64,000 nucleotides of DNA from JABDKJ01 sp964609215 (GCA_964609215.1 CAZSQZ010000016.1:17839-81838), one strand, 5' to 3'. Positions 44,989 through 53,366 are shown, counted from the stretch's first letter. The notes: generated from the sequence alone by a model not told the origin. Program-made: numbers and translations.

Positions 44989-47130
44989 ATGAATGTAGTT
45001 AATAAGACCATTAACTTAGGAGATGGAAAGGCCATTTCCCTTGAAACTGGAAAATTAGCCAAACTGGCTGATGGTTCAGTTGTAGTTAGGTTGGGAGACA
45101 CAATGCTCTTGGCCACAGTCGTTGCTGCCAAAGAGGCAAACGATGACATCGATTTTTTACCCCTGACAGTAGAGTATAGAGAAAAGTATGCTTCTTCAGG
45201 GAAGATTCCGGGTGGTTTCTTTAAAAGAGAAGCAAGACCATCTGAGGATGAAATTTTAACGGCTCGTTTAATTGACAGAGCTTTAAGACCATTGTTCCCA
45301 GACGATTTTCATGCTAGTACGCAAGTAGTAGTGAATCTAATCTCTGCAGATAAAGTGCACAATCCAGATGCGATAGCTTGTTTAGCTGCCTCAGCCGCGA
45401 TTAGTGTTTCTAACATTCCCTTTAACGGACCTGTTTCTGAGGTACGTGTTGCCCGAATAGACGGGAAATTTGTAATTAACCCTACACTTGAAGAAATTCC
45501 TACTGCTGATATCGACCTTATGGTTGCTGGAACCGAGGAAAGCATAATGATGGTGGAAGGTGAAATGAGCGAAGTTTCGGAAGCTGAAATGGTGGAAGGA
45601 ATCAATGCTGCTCACATGGCAATTAAAGTGCATTGCCAAGCTCAAAAAGAATTTGCTGCTCAGGTTGAGAAGTCTAAAGTGAAGAGAGAGTATGAGCACG
45701 AAACGCATGATGAAGATCTGAAAAAAGAAATTCACGCTTATGCTTTTGAAAAGTATAAAGAGATCGCCCGTGAAGCTAGTTCTAAGGAAGTGAGAGGAGA
45801 AAAATTTGGTGCAGTTAAGGATGCTTGGAAAGAAACAAAAACGGAAGAAGAACTGGAAGGAAAGTCTTTCATGATCGGTCAGTATTTCGGGAAAACGAAG
45901 AAAGAAGCGGTTAGAGACGTAATGCTTAATGAAGGCAAACGTTTGGATGGAAGAAAGAACGATGAAGTTAGGGATATCTGGTGTGAAGTGGATTACCTTC
46001 CCGGAACACATGGTTCTGCCATCTTTACCAGAGGTGAAACACAATCATTGACTACCTTAACGCTTGGCTCCAAAATGGACGAGCAAAAAATTGACGGGGC
46101 CATCTTTGAAGAAACGAGAACTTTCATGTTACATTATAACTTCCCTCCTTACTCTGTAGGTGACGCACGTCCAATGAGAGGAACGAGTAGAAGAGAAATA
46201 GGACATGGAAACTTGGCATTAAGGGCTTTGAAACCTGTTCTTCCAGGTGCTCCAGAAAACCCGTATACAGTACGTTTGGTTTCTGAGATTTTAGAATCTA
46301 ATGGTTCATCTTCAATGGCAACGGTTTGTGCTGGATGTCTTGCATTGATGGATGGTGGTATTCAAATTAAAGCCCCCGTTTCTGGTATTGCAATGGGATT
46401 GATCCAAGATCCAGAAACAAAGAAGTACATGATTCTTTCGGATATCCTTGGAGATGAAGATCACTTAGGTGACATGGACTTTAAGGTAACAGGAACCTCA
46501 AAAGGAATCACAGCATGTCAAATGGACATTAAAGTAGATGGTCTTTCTTCTGAATTGTTGATGGAAGCTTTAACTCAAGCGAAAGCGGGTAGAGAGCACA
46601 TCTTGGCCGAAATGATGAAAACCATGGACGCTCCAAATTCTGATTACAAAGATCACGCTCCTAGAATTGTATCATTTGATATTCCTAAGGAAATGATTGG
46701 ACCAGTAATTGGACCCGGTGGAAAAATCATTCAAGAGATTCAAGAAGTTACTGGTGCTACTTTAGTATTGGAAGAGATTGATGGAAAAGGGCGTGTAGAC
46801 GTTATTTCTGACAATAAGGAATCTTTAGAAGCCGCAATAGGAAGAGTTAAAGCAATTGCTTTCCCTCCTACTCCAGAAGTAGGCGAAACCTATGATGGAA
46901 AAGTTAAATCGATTATGCCTTATGGTGCATTCGTTGAGATTATGCCAGGAGTTGATGGATTATTACATGTTTCTGAAATTGATTGGAAGCGCGTAGAAAA
47001 TGTTGCTGATTACTATAAGGAAGGAGATCAAGTGCAAGTGAAGTTAGTAAGCATTGAAGAGAAGAGCGGAAAATTAAAACTTTCTAGAAAGGTTTTGATT
47101 GAACGTCCAGCGAAGGAACCAGCTAAGTAA
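44989..47130 (+). CDS. pnp: Polyribonucleotide nucleotidyltransferase (PNPase)
   Basis: PNPase degrades RNA 3' to 5' using phosphate. The 713-residue protein has two RNase PH domains (about 10-230 and 320-540, with the FFKREARPSEDEILTARLIDRALRPLFP and MRGTSRREIGHGNLALRAL motifs), an all-alpha linker, a KH domain (IGPVIGPGGKIIQEIQEVTG, about 560-620) and an S1 domain (GETYDGKVKSIMPYGAFVEIMPGVDGLLHVSEI, about 625-695). The gene is complete and ends in a strong terminator. Autoregulation through the 5' leader is known in other bacteria, but no specific structure is seen here. Confidence 0.98.
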   Translation: MNVVNKTINLGDGKAISLETGKLAKLADGSVVVRLGDTMLLATVVAAKEANDDIDFLPLTVEYREKYASSGKIPGGFFKREARPSEDEILTARLIDRALRPLFPDDFHASTQVVVNLISADKVHNPDAIACLAASAAISVSNIPFNGPVSEVRVARIDGKFVINPTLEEIPTADIDLMVAGTEESIMMVEGEMSEVSEAEMVEGINAAHMAIKVHCQAQKEFAAQVEKSKVKREYEHETHDEDLKKEIHAYAFEKYKEIAREASSKEVRGEKFGAVKDAWKETKTEEELEGKSFMIGQYFGKTKKEAVRDVMLNEGKRLDGRKNDEVRDIWCEVDYLPGTHGSAIFTRGETQSLTTLTLGSKMDEQKIDGAIFEETRTFMLHYNFPPYSVGDARPMRGTSRREIGHGNLALRALKPVLPGAPENPYTVRLVSEILESNGSSSMATVCAGCLALMDGGIQIKAPVSGIAMGLIQDPETKKYMILSDILGDEDHLGDMDFKVTGTSKGITACQMDIKVDGLSSELLMEALTQAKAGREHILAEMMKTMDAPNSDYKDHAPRIVSFDIPKEMIGPVIGPGGKIIQEIQEVTGATLVLEEIDGKGRVDVISDNKESLEAAIGRVKAIAFPPTPEVGETYDGKVKSIMPYGAFVEIMPGVDGLLHVSEIDWKRVENVADYYKEGDQVQVKLVSIEEKSGKLKLSRKVLIERPAKEPAK

Positions 47131-47156
47131 TTAGCGTTCTTGTATAAAATTGAAAA

Positions 47157-47186
47157 TCCCTGCCAGGTTTCTGGCAGGGACTTTTT
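47157..47186 (+). terminator. Terminator of pnp
   Basis: TCCCTGCCAG and CTGGCAGGGA form a perfect 10-bp stem with a GTTT loop, followed by CTTTTTG. It lies 27 bases after the pnp stop. Confidence 0.9.
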
Positions 47187-47254
47187 GTGTTGAAAATTGT
47201 TGTTTTCCGCAGAGAATAATATGCAGACATCAATAAAAAACATTGAGAAAAAGA

Positions 47255-48163
47255 CTAGTCCTTTTCACTCAGTTCTTTCACTTTATTTGCCCAATTATTT
47301 AGAATACTCTTTTGTATTTCAAAATCGTCATCATAAGGACCACAAACTATTTTCAACTCTGTAGTTTGATTGTCTTTATTTCTTAATAGAAGGAATTTTT
47401 CACTATAGTTTAATTGCTCATAGTCATTTTGGATATAGTAACTTCCAAACAGTTTTTGAGCAAAAGAAGCCGTTGAAGCCCCTGAATCTGAATATTTAAA
47501 GTTCACATTCGTTTCATTCCTCCAGTTAATATCAAGTTGATTTCCAACATTAAAAGCAGGTAAAAATGCTTCAGCATTTTCAGCTTTTGTCAAGACCTCC
47601 CAAACTACTTCATCTATTGCATTGATATCTATGTCTATTGCAACAAAGTGCGATTCTCGTATTAATTGAATTTCATTATCATGTAATAATTTTATTTCAT
47701 CTAAGCGTGCGCTGCCATTCCCTCCGTTTAAATATCTGAACCCCACAATAGAGTCATTATCTATATTGAGTGCTTGTATAACAATGATTAATTCATCTCT
47801 ACCTGTACTTCGCGTATGATAGGTTGCTAATTTGGGCATTTCTATATCTAAAGGTTTGGCGTTTGGATATTTTTCAGCATCCACAAATATTAACGAGGTA
47901 CCATTTTGAGTTTCTTCTTTTGTTGCCATTCTATTGTTTACCACTGGCACATCTTTCCAATCTCTAATATCTACTGCAGGAAAACCATTCAAATTGTCAG
48001 GGCAGTACCAACCGCCATATCTATGCGGCTCCCTTTTCACCTCATCAACAATTTGACAAGATTTTGAGGTATTGGGAATCTCCACTGTATTATTGTTTTG
48101 TGAACAAGACATTATCACGGTCAGACCTACAACCATTAGCACATTAAACTTTCTATTTCTCAT
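47255..48163 (-). CDS. Lipoprotein divergent from a ToxR-like regulator
   Basis: The 302-residue protein starts MRNRKFNVLMVVGLTVIMSC, with a lipobox ending at Cys20. The mature part is not firmly recognised. Its second half contains SHFVAIDIDINAIDEVVWEVLTKAENAEAFLPAF, which resembles the helix-grip SRPBCC ligand-binding fold, so it may bind a small molecule. The N-terminal half (YGGWYCPDNLNGFPAVDIRDWKDVPVV) is unlike known domains. It is divergently transcribed from the membrane-bound regulator, sharing a 140-base spacer that contains a -7 box (TAGTTTTG, minus strand) and three phased repeats. It is probably a target of that regulator. Confidence 0.75.
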   Translation of the reverse strand: MRNRKFNVLMVVGLTVIMSCSQNNNTVEIPNTSKSCQIVDEVKREPHRYGGWYCPDNLNGFPAVDIRDWKDVPVVNNRMATKEETQNGTSLIFVDAEKYPNAKPLDIEMPKLATYHTRSTGRDELIIVIQALNIDNDSIVGFRYLNGGNGSARLDEIKLLHDNEIQLIRESHFVAIDIDINAIDEVVWEVLTKAENAEAFLPAFNVGNQLDINWRNETNVNFKYSDSGASTASFAQKLFGSYYIQNDYEQLNYSEKFLLLRNKDNQTTELKIVCGPYDDDFEIQKSILNNWANKVKELSEKD

Positions 48164-48188
48164 TTTCAATATTTATTTGATTACCTCA

Positions 48189-48196
48189 CAAAACTA
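48189..48196 (-). promoter_or_regulatory. Promoter -7 box of the lipoprotein gene
   Basis: On the minus strand this reads TAGTTTTG, an exact TAnnTTTG box, 26 bases before the ATG at 48163. The three GTAAAT repeats lie about 30-60 bases upstream of it, where an activator would bind. Confidence 0.5.
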
Positions 48197-48225
48197 CGCT
48201 GGGTGCAACTCTAGGTGATTTAAAA

Positions 48226-48257
48226 AGTGTAAATTAATGTAAATCAAGCGTAAATAA
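48226..48257. promoter_or_regulatory. Three helically phased direct repeats (probable regulator site)
   Basis: The 11-mers AGTGTAAATTA (48226), AATGTAAATCA (48236) and AGCGTAAATAA (48247) share the core GTAAAT and start 10 and 11 bases apart, that is, on the same face of the helix. Phased direct repeats are the classic binding mode of OmpR/PhoB-type winged helices, and the adjacent gene codes for one. The site is between the two divergent promoters. Confidence 0.6.
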
Positions 48258-48268
48258 ACTCAAAACAA

Positions 48269-48299
48269 TTTCAAGTACGTTTTTATTCGAATAAGTTTG
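48269..48299 (+). promoter_or_regulatory. Promoter of the ToxR-like regulator gene
   Basis: TAAGTTTG at 48292-48299 fits TAnnTTTG, with TTTC at 48269-48272 exactly 19 bases upstream. The ATG is 4 bases after the box, so the message would be leaderless. Confidence 0.55.
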
Positions 48300-48303
48300 C
48301 CAA

Positions 48304-49158
48304 ATGTCTAATCTATTTAAGAAGGTCATTCTAAGTATAGTGTTTATTGCTTTGATTATGCCAAAAGCCAAAGCTGAAACGAATGATCAACATACTAAAG
48401 TTGTAATGCGCACAATAGGTCATGAATTCTTACTTCAAATGAATGACAGTACAACTCGTATTCTTGCTATAGAAAAAACTGATGGTAGATATCGAATGAA
48501 ATTTGAAAAAAATATTTCTTTCGATCCTGGCTCTCTTTCTTTTGCTACCATCAAAATTCTAGAAGAAAAGAAAATAACAGAAAGTTATATTGTAGAAGTA
48601 CAAAACTGTTCAGGAAATGAGGTTATCTATAGTTTTAAAGCGAGTTTAAATGAGTTGGGAGATTTACTTCCTTGTGTAGGTCGAATTTTGCCAATGGAAT
48701 GCTATAGCATTTATTTTACAGAGATTGGAAATACAGAAGCAACCTCTTCAGAGAAGCACACGAAAAGTTCTCTATTCAATTATTTACTCGGTATTCTTTT
48801 AATTATTGGGATAAGCCTGCTTGTCTATCTTCGGAAAAAGAGAGATTCAAGACAAAGTTCGAATTTAATTCAATTGGGTCAATATGAATTCAATCAAAAA
48901 AAGATGTTGCTCACTTTAAAAGAGCAATCGACAGAATTGTCTAGCAAAGAAGCTGATTTGCTTTTTCTGCTTTGTTCGAATGAAAACAAAACACTTGAAA
49001 GAAAATATATTCTAAATGTAGTTTGGGGAGATGAAGGTGATTATATTGGCAGAACCTTGGATGTATTCATCTCAAAGTTGCGTAAAAAGTTAGAGGGAGA
49101 TCTAAGTTTAAAAATTATAAATGTTAGAGGTGTTGGCTACAAGTTTGTGATTTATTAA
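48304..49158 (+). CDS. Membrane-anchored ToxR-like transcriptional regulator
   Basis: The 284-residue protein is arranged as signal peptide (1-25, ending AKA), periplasmic domain (about 26-155), one membrane helix (about 158-177) and a C-terminal winged-helix DNA-binding domain of the OmpR/PhoB type (190-284: LSSKEADLLFLLCSNENKTLERKYILNVVWG, GRTLDVFISKLRKKL, INVRGVGYKF). The DNA-binding domain is thus at the C-terminus, the reverse of ToxR. The periplasmic part has three cysteines (Cys102, Cys124, Cys133), possibly redox-active or ligand-binding. It reads an envelope signal without a histidine kinase. Divergent to a lipoprotein gene; likely target sites are the phased repeats at 48226-48257. 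Confidence 0.88.
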   Translation: MSNLFKKVILSIVFIALIMPKAKAETNDQHTKVVMRTIGHEFLLQMNDSTTRILAIEKTDGRYRMKFEKNISFDPGSLSFATIKILEEKKITESYIVEVQNCSGNEVIYSFKASLNELGDLLPCVGRILPMECYSIYFTEIGNTEATSSEKHTKSSLFNYLLGILLIIGISLLVYLRKKRDSRQSSNLIQLGQYEFNQKKMLLTLKEQSTELSSKEADLLFLLCSNENKTLERKYILNVVWGDEGDYIGRTLDVFISKLRKKLEGDLSLKIINVRGVGYKFVIY

Positions 49159-49231
49159 AACTTTGTGCTTTTGATTTAGAAGCTCTTTTCAAAATTAGTG
49201 CATTAGCCGTAGTCCTGTAATTTCTCATTAA

Positions 49232-50260
49232 TCACTCCTCCTCAATAAGGCGATTACTGCTAAAAGTTATCCCTGGAAAATAAGAATATTCCTTATACAT
49301 GGATTTTTTTTCAAGGAATTCCTCATTCCATGGATTAAATATATAAACAGTATAACTCACTTTGATTTTACCATAAGTTTCTCGTCCTGAGTCATTAGGT
49401 TTTGGGACAAGCAAATAATACTTCCAATTGCCATTGAAAACACTCGAACTTTCATCCTCTTCCTGAACCCATACCATGGAGCCTCGAGCATTTTGACTAT
49501 TACTCGGACGAAGGCCATATTCAAAAGCGGTCAAAATCGCTTTTTCCCTAGAAATTCTTAAGTTCTTCTGAGAATCGAAATCCAATTTTTCTAATCCTTT
49601 ATTATAAACTGTCCATTGAGAATTCCATCGGTGATAATTTAAAATATTTCCTTTCAGATCAATAAGAAGTCTTACTGCATTTTCATATTTCCTACCTTCT
49701 AATAAGATGTCATAACTCAAATAGAATTCAGTAGGGTTATATTTATGAGAATCTTTTTTAACCCAACTAATAGTTAAATTGGGTTCCTCATAAGTTTTGT
49801 CCCAATAATTAGATCCCGAAATCGACCATTTAAGATGATTATTTATGAAGTCAATAGAAAACATACCTTCAAGAATTGAATCTGCTTTTGATTTCATTTT
49901 TTTTAATAGATCATAGTGAGGATAATCTGATTTCACAGCAGGAATCCAATCGGGTCTGTCAAAGTTGAGAGTCAAATACAATTCTCCATTTTCGTTATAA
50001 TATTTTCCTATTCCAAGTCGATTCTTATACAAAGTGCTCGAGTCTGTATAGTAGTCTGACTTTAGTGTTTTATTGTCCTTGAAATATTTTTTAAAATGAA
50101 TCAAGTTCCTGTCATTTAGGTGTTCTTCAATCCATTTTCCCGTAATGGATTTATTAATTTTTATTATCGAGCTATCAGTCTTTATTATTTTTTGATCTTT
50201 CTGTGCATCAAGCGAATGAAATAGGAGCAAAAAGTAGAAAAAGGTACAAAAGTTCTTCAT
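49232..50260 (-). CDS. Exported hypothetical protein
   Basis: I do not recognise this 342-residue protein. It has a signal peptide (MKNFCTFFYFLLLFHSLDAQ). The mature part includes SITGKWIEEHLNDRNLIHFKKYF, the MORN/energy-transducer-like phrase GIGKYYNENGELYLTLNFDRP, and the Trp-rich HLKWSISGSNYWDKTYEEPNLTISWVKKD. It may be an envelope protein of the toxin-antitoxin-like MORN repeat type only by loose analogy. ATG at 50260 is preferred over the TTG at 50272, which adds four residues before the signal peptide. Confidence 0.65.
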   Translation of the reverse strand: MKNFCTFFYFLLLFHSLDAQKDQKIIKTDSSIIKINKSITGKWIEEHLNDRNLIHFKKYFKDNKTLKSDYYTDSSTLYKNRLGIGKYYNENGELYLTLNFDRPDWIPAVKSDYPHYDLLKKMKSKADSILEGMFSIDFINNHLKWSISGSNYWDKTYEEPNLTISWVKKDSHKYNPTEFYLSYDILLEGRKYENAVRLLIDLKGNILNYHRWNSQWTVYNKGLEKLDFDSQKNLRISREKAILTAFEYGLRPSNSQNARGSMVWVQEEDESSSVFNGNWKYYLLVPKPNDSGRETYGKIKVSYTVYIFNPWNEEFLEKKSMYKEYSYFPGITFSSNRLIEEE

Positions 50261-50296
50261 TGCATTTCTCAACGCTTTTCTAAAGAAAAAAGTGCA

Positions 50297-50661
50297 TTAG
50301 TTGATTATCGAACCTAATTCATTTTTCAGCTTTTCCGCATAAAATCAAAAGCTCCTTATCCACGCTGAATTGCTTATTTGCCAATTCAAGTTTTCTTCAT
50401 TCATTTCTTTTCCGTCTTCAGATATACGAAAGACGGTGCTTTTGTCGGCTTGTTCTTCTAATACAATTTCTACCACGGTTTAAAGATCCAAACCCAGGAG
50501 ACGGAAAGATTGCTTTCGGCTTTAATATTTATAATTGGGAATTGATCCTCAAATTCTGGGAATTTCCATGTTAATGTTTTGTCGGACTCCAATCTTCCAT
50601 TGCTCTCTGAGATAAAGTGTTTAAACGCAGTTTCACTGCTCTTGAAAGACCTTATTACTTT
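50297..50661 (-). pseudogene. Decayed SRPBCC (AHSA1-type) gene
   Basis: Translation of the minus strand in two frames gives AHSA1/SRPBCC segments: first SSETAFKHFISESNGRLES, then DKTLTWKFPEFEDQFPI and further to a stop at 50470-50472; then, in another frame, VVEIVLEEQADKSTVF and NLNWQISNSAWIRSF, a stop TGA at 50345-50347, and FYAEKLKN. The order and spacing follow intact members of the family, so this is a gene with a frameshift, a nonsense codon and a lost N-terminus. It directly follows the intact SRPBCC gene 50655-51083. Confidence 0.7.
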
Positions 50662-51083
50662 TCCAATAACTCCTTAAGCGCAACATTTATGGCCTGGCTC
50701 CATCCATTTTCAAAATTGTTGATAGCTAATTCAGGGATATCAATAGGGAAAGTATCAATACCAGAATGGGTCAATTTCAGTTTGGTACCATTATCTATTT
50801 CAAACAGTTCAAAAGTTACATAAGACATTCCACTATAGCCCTCATATACCCAGGAATACGTCAACTTTTTCCCTAAAATGACTTCTGTTATTTCACACAA
50901 ATGCTTCCATTTTCTTTCGCCTTCTTCTCCACCCCAAAATTCAAACTTAAATCCAACAACAGGCTTAAATTCTTCCACATTTATATACCATTCTTTCATG
51001 ATCTCTTTCTGGGTTAATGCTTTCCACACCAAATCTATATCAGCATCAAAAACACGTTCTATTATTACACTTTTATTGCTCAT
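50655..51083 (-). CDS. SRPBCC/AHSA1 domain protein
   Basis: The 142-residue protein has the AHSA1-type helix-grip fold: VIIERVFDADIDLVWKALTQKEIMKEWY, then GFKFEFWGGEEGERKWKHLCEITEVI and KLTYSWVYEGYSGMSYVTFELF, ending GWSQAINVALKELLEK. These cytosolic proteins bind unknown hydrophobic ligands. It begins inside the end of an ArsR-type gene (11-base overlap), a pairing that is very common in bacteria and implies joint regulation by the repressor. Confidence 0.88.
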   Translation of the reverse strand: MSNKSVIIERVFDADIDLVWKALTQKEIMKEWYINVEEFKPVVGFKFEFWGGEEGERKWKHLCEITEVILGKKLTYSWVYEGYSGMSYVTFELFEIDNGTKLKLTHSGIDTFPIDIPELAINNFENGWSQAINVALKELLEK

Positions 51084-51405
51084 TGTTTTGATTTTTCATG
51101 TTCGATAGTACCTTATCCAATTTATTCATTCTATTCTCCCAAATATTTCTGAACTGATCCAACCATTTATCAACCTCTCTCATTTTCTCCACTTTCAACG
51201 CATAGTATATTTCCCGCCCTCTTTGTTCTGCATTAACGAGACCACATTCATTCAAAACCTGAATGTGTTTTGAAATAGTGGGTCTTGCTGCATCAAAGTT
51301 ATTGGCTATTGCTCCAGCAGTCAAAGCTTGAGAGGCAAGCAATACGAGAATCGTACGCCTTGTTGGATCAGAAATTGCCTGAAAAATATCCCGTCTTAAT
51401 TTCAT
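51073..51405 (-). CDS. ArsR/SdpR family transcriptional regulator
   Basis: The 110-residue winged-helix protein matches the ArsR-type, SdpR-like regulators: IFQAISDPTRRTILVLLASQALTAGAIANNF, then DAARPTISKHIQVLNECGLVNAEQRGREIYY and a C-terminal helix (EVDKWLDQFRNIWENRMNKLDKVL). It has no metal-binding CxC cluster. It probably represses its own operon with the SRPBCC gene downstream (11-base overlap). Candidate operator repeats lie directly upstream of its start (51409-51451) around a TAnnTTTG box. Confidence 0.92.
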   Translation of the reverse strand: MKLRRDIFQAISDPTRRTILVLLASQALTAGAIANNFDAARPTISKHIQVLNECGLVNAEQRGREIYYALKVEKMREVDKWLDQFRNIWENRMNKLDKVLSNMKNQNNEQ

Positions 51406-51408
51406 TAC

Positions 51409-51451
51409 GAAGCTATTTGACTACAAATATAAATGAAGTTATTTAGCTACA
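51409..51451 (-). promoter_or_regulatory. Promoter and operator repeats of the ArsR/SRPBCC operon
   Basis: Two 17-base direct repeats, GAAGCTATTTGACTACA (51409-51425) and GAAGTTATTTAGCTACA (51435-51451), agree at 14 of 17 positions and start 26 bases apart. Between and overlapping them is a minus-strand -7 box TATATTTG (51424-51431). The repeats flank the promoter, as expected of an autorepressor's sites. Each repeat is itself an imperfect palindrome. Confidence 0.55.
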
Positions 51452-51558
51452 TAATTTTTTCAGCTTTTTCCTGGAATGAAAAAGTTAAGTTGGTTTTAGT
51501 TGTGTTTGGTTGGGTTGTTTCTAACTACCGTATAAACCTTAGTTTAAAATGAGTTTTT

Positions 51559-51585
51559 AGCACCTATCTAAGGTGCTTTTTATTT
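51559..51585 (+). terminator. Hairpin with T run (plus-strand orientation)
   Basis: AGCACCT (51559-51565) pairs with AGGTGCT (51571-51577), followed by TTTTTATTT on the plus strand. It overlaps the stop codon of the minus-strand gene, for which the T run is on the wrong side. It may end an unannotated plus-strand transcript. Confidence 0.4.
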
Positions 51586-52025
51586 AATATTAATGTTCTG
51601 AGATGTGGCCTTCCAATATCCACCAATTTTCCCTCCTTTTGCATTTTCTCAAGTAATTCGATGACTTTATGCTCAGAATCAATCATTTGATATACATGTT
51701 TTAAGGAATTTGAAGTTTCTATGAATTTGAATAAATAGAAGTTGCTAATCGTTCCCCAATTCCCTTCTCTATTAATCTTGACATCAACGATTTGGCCAGT
51801 TATCATATTCTCAAATTTACATGCATCTCCATGAAAATGGTATTTCCAATCCCCCTCCAAATAACCTTTCCAAAGCTTATTCTGTCTTTGAATCAATACT
51901 CCAAAAGGGTGTGGTTCAGATAAGTTTAAATCAAATGTTTCAGACAGCAAGCGAATCAGACTTTCCGCAGTTCGCTCAAACATTTCAATAGCCTCTTCCA
52001 ACAATATTTGATTCTTGTTATTCAT
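51564..52025 (-). CDS. Hypothetical protein, DUF6896-like
   Basis: The 153-residue protein from the ATG at 52025 is cytoplasmic and is probably a DUF6896 protein: an N-terminal helix (LLEEAIEMFERTAESLIRLL), then SEPHPFGVLIQRQNKLWKGYLEGDWKYHFHGDACKFENMITGQIVDVKINREGNWG split across the core, and a C-terminal helix region. The family assignment is from memory of the HGxxCxF and GxxVxV pattern and is tentative. The longer frame from 52079 adds 18 residues with no similarity. The function is unknown; some members are toxin-immunity-type accessory proteins. Confidence 0.6.
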   Translation of the reverse strand: MNNKNQILLEEAIEMFERTAESLIRLLSETFDLNLSEPHPFGVLIQRQNKLWKGYLEGDWKYHFHGDACKFENMITGQIVDVKINREGNWGTISNFYLFKFIETSNSLKHVYQMIDSEHKVIELLEKMQKEGKLVDIGRPHLRTLILNKKHLR

Positions 52026-52143
52026 TTTCTGACAGAACTTAACTTTCCATATACCAACCAATTTGGCGAGAATAAGCAATTAATTTTAGCCATTTACAAA
52101 CGTTTAATTCGCTCATAGTTTTTTCTAAAATTTTATTCACCAA

Positions 52144-52626
52144 CTAAACAAACTCAGAAATAAGCCCACCAATAATCACACTGGTTATAAGCCAGTAGGA
52201 AAAATGATGCACCACGTACTTTACACTTTTCTTGTTCAGCATTGCGCTGATAGCCACAAATGGAAAAGCGAAAACAAAGGCATTAATTATTCCATGAAAT
52301 ACTCCATGACCAAAGTGTCTATGCCTATCCCCATATTCCGCTAAAAATTCTTGTACCACTTGTTTTGATTCCTGGCTTCCCCTCATGATATCTGTAAAGA
52401 ACAATTCATAAAAACCCATTTGATGGATGATTAAATTGATATAACCAAAAACCAAAGTAAAGCTTAGCAGAAAGAGCAGCATCACTTGGAACAGTCCCAA
52501 TTCCTTCGGATTTATACATTCAATTTTTGAGTACTTAAACATGAAAGATTTTGGATGATACCAAAACCAACCAATAATTAGGGGAATGAAAGCGATTAAG
52601 AAAAAGGCGAGATAATTTAGGTTCAT
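52144..52626 (-). CDS. DUF1761 family membrane protein (second copy)
   Basis: The 160-residue membrane protein has four helices. It shares the DUF1761 layout with 32449-32853: an N-terminal helix ending FIPLIIGWFWYHPKSFMF, then CINPKELGLFQVMLLFLLSF, and the HGVFHGIINAFVFAFPF motif. It is longer, with an extra polar loop (GSQESKQVVQEFLAEYGDRHRH). The function of the family is unknown. Confidence 0.8.
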   Translation of the reverse strand: MNLNYLAFFLIAFIPLIIGWFWYHPKSFMFKYSKIECINPKELGLFQVMLLFLLSFTLVFGYINLIIHQMGFYELFFTDIMRGSQESKQVVQEFLAEYGDRHRHFGHGVFHGIINAFVFAFPFVAISAMLNKKSVKYVVHHFSYWLITSVIIGGLISEFV

Positions 52627-52702
52627 TTTAGATCTGGTTTTAAATATTCTGGTCTCAAAGGGTATAGAATTACTTTACTTAATAGTGCTTCTATTAGCCT
52701 AG

Positions 52703-53209
52703 TCAAAAATTATAACCCAATCCTAGATAAAATAGTTCTAGATTTCCGATACCAGCCCTGAACATAAAGTGATCCTTCGCGTATCTCATTCCAATATTGC
52801 CCAAGAATTGCAAGTTTCTCATTTGTTCTGAATAGTCGACACTGGGATCTGGTTCAAATCCTTCCGCTAATTTAAAATAGCTAAGAGCTACACCTCCAGA
52901 TAATTCCAAAATACCAATCAATTGAACTCCTGATAAAGACACATAATTGTCAAAAATTTTAGCATTTGTTTCAAAATCGGCATTATTACTTAGGTAATAT
53001 CCATTGCTTATTTTCAGCCTTGTTCTACTTGTATTCTTTTGGAACAATGTCTTCTCAAAAGATAAGGATGCTTGGCTGCTATGAATGATATTACCATAAG
53101 AAACATAAATAGAGTGGTCTTTATATAAATGTTCATTTTGGGCAAATACATTTTGGGCATTGAAAAGAATACAAATCAAAATGATTATTGAACGAATTCC
53201 TTTAAGCAT
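52703..53209 (-). CDS. Outer-membrane beta-barrel-like protein
   Basis: The 168-residue protein has a signal peptide (cleavage after VFAQ, residue 24). The mature part consists of alternating amphipathic strands (HSIYVSYGNIIHSSQASLSFEKTLF, GVALSYFKLAE, NIGMRYAKDHFMFRAGIG) and ends in Phe (LFYLGLGYNF), as in small eight-stranded outer-membrane barrels. It is not recognised as a named family. No gene follows closely upstream; the divergent gap to rpoD is about 400 bases. Confidence 0.65.
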   Translation of the reverse strand: MLKGIRSIIILICILFNAQNVFAQNEHLYKDHSIYVSYGNIIHSSQASLSFEKTLFQKNTSRTRLKISNGYYLSNNADFETNAKIFDNYVSLSGVQLIGILELSGGVALSYFKLAEGFEPDPSVDYSEQMRNLQFLGNIGMRYAKDHFMFRAGIGNLELFYLGLGYNF

Positions 53210-53366
53210 CTCTTCTATATTAAAAATTAAACTCCCCAGAGACTGAAATTAATAAAAATGATTCTTGTCTATTTTTCTTTTATGTTAAATAATGGCTTTC
53301 AATTGTATTCAAAATTATTATGCATGAATAATATTTTTATCAAATCAAGGCAACGCATTTAAAAAC

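Noticed and set aside
51559..51585. Terminator of the minus-strand gene 51564-52025
   Set aside because: On the minus strand the hairpin is not followed by T, and the gene's stop codon lies inside the stem; the T run belongs to the plus strand.
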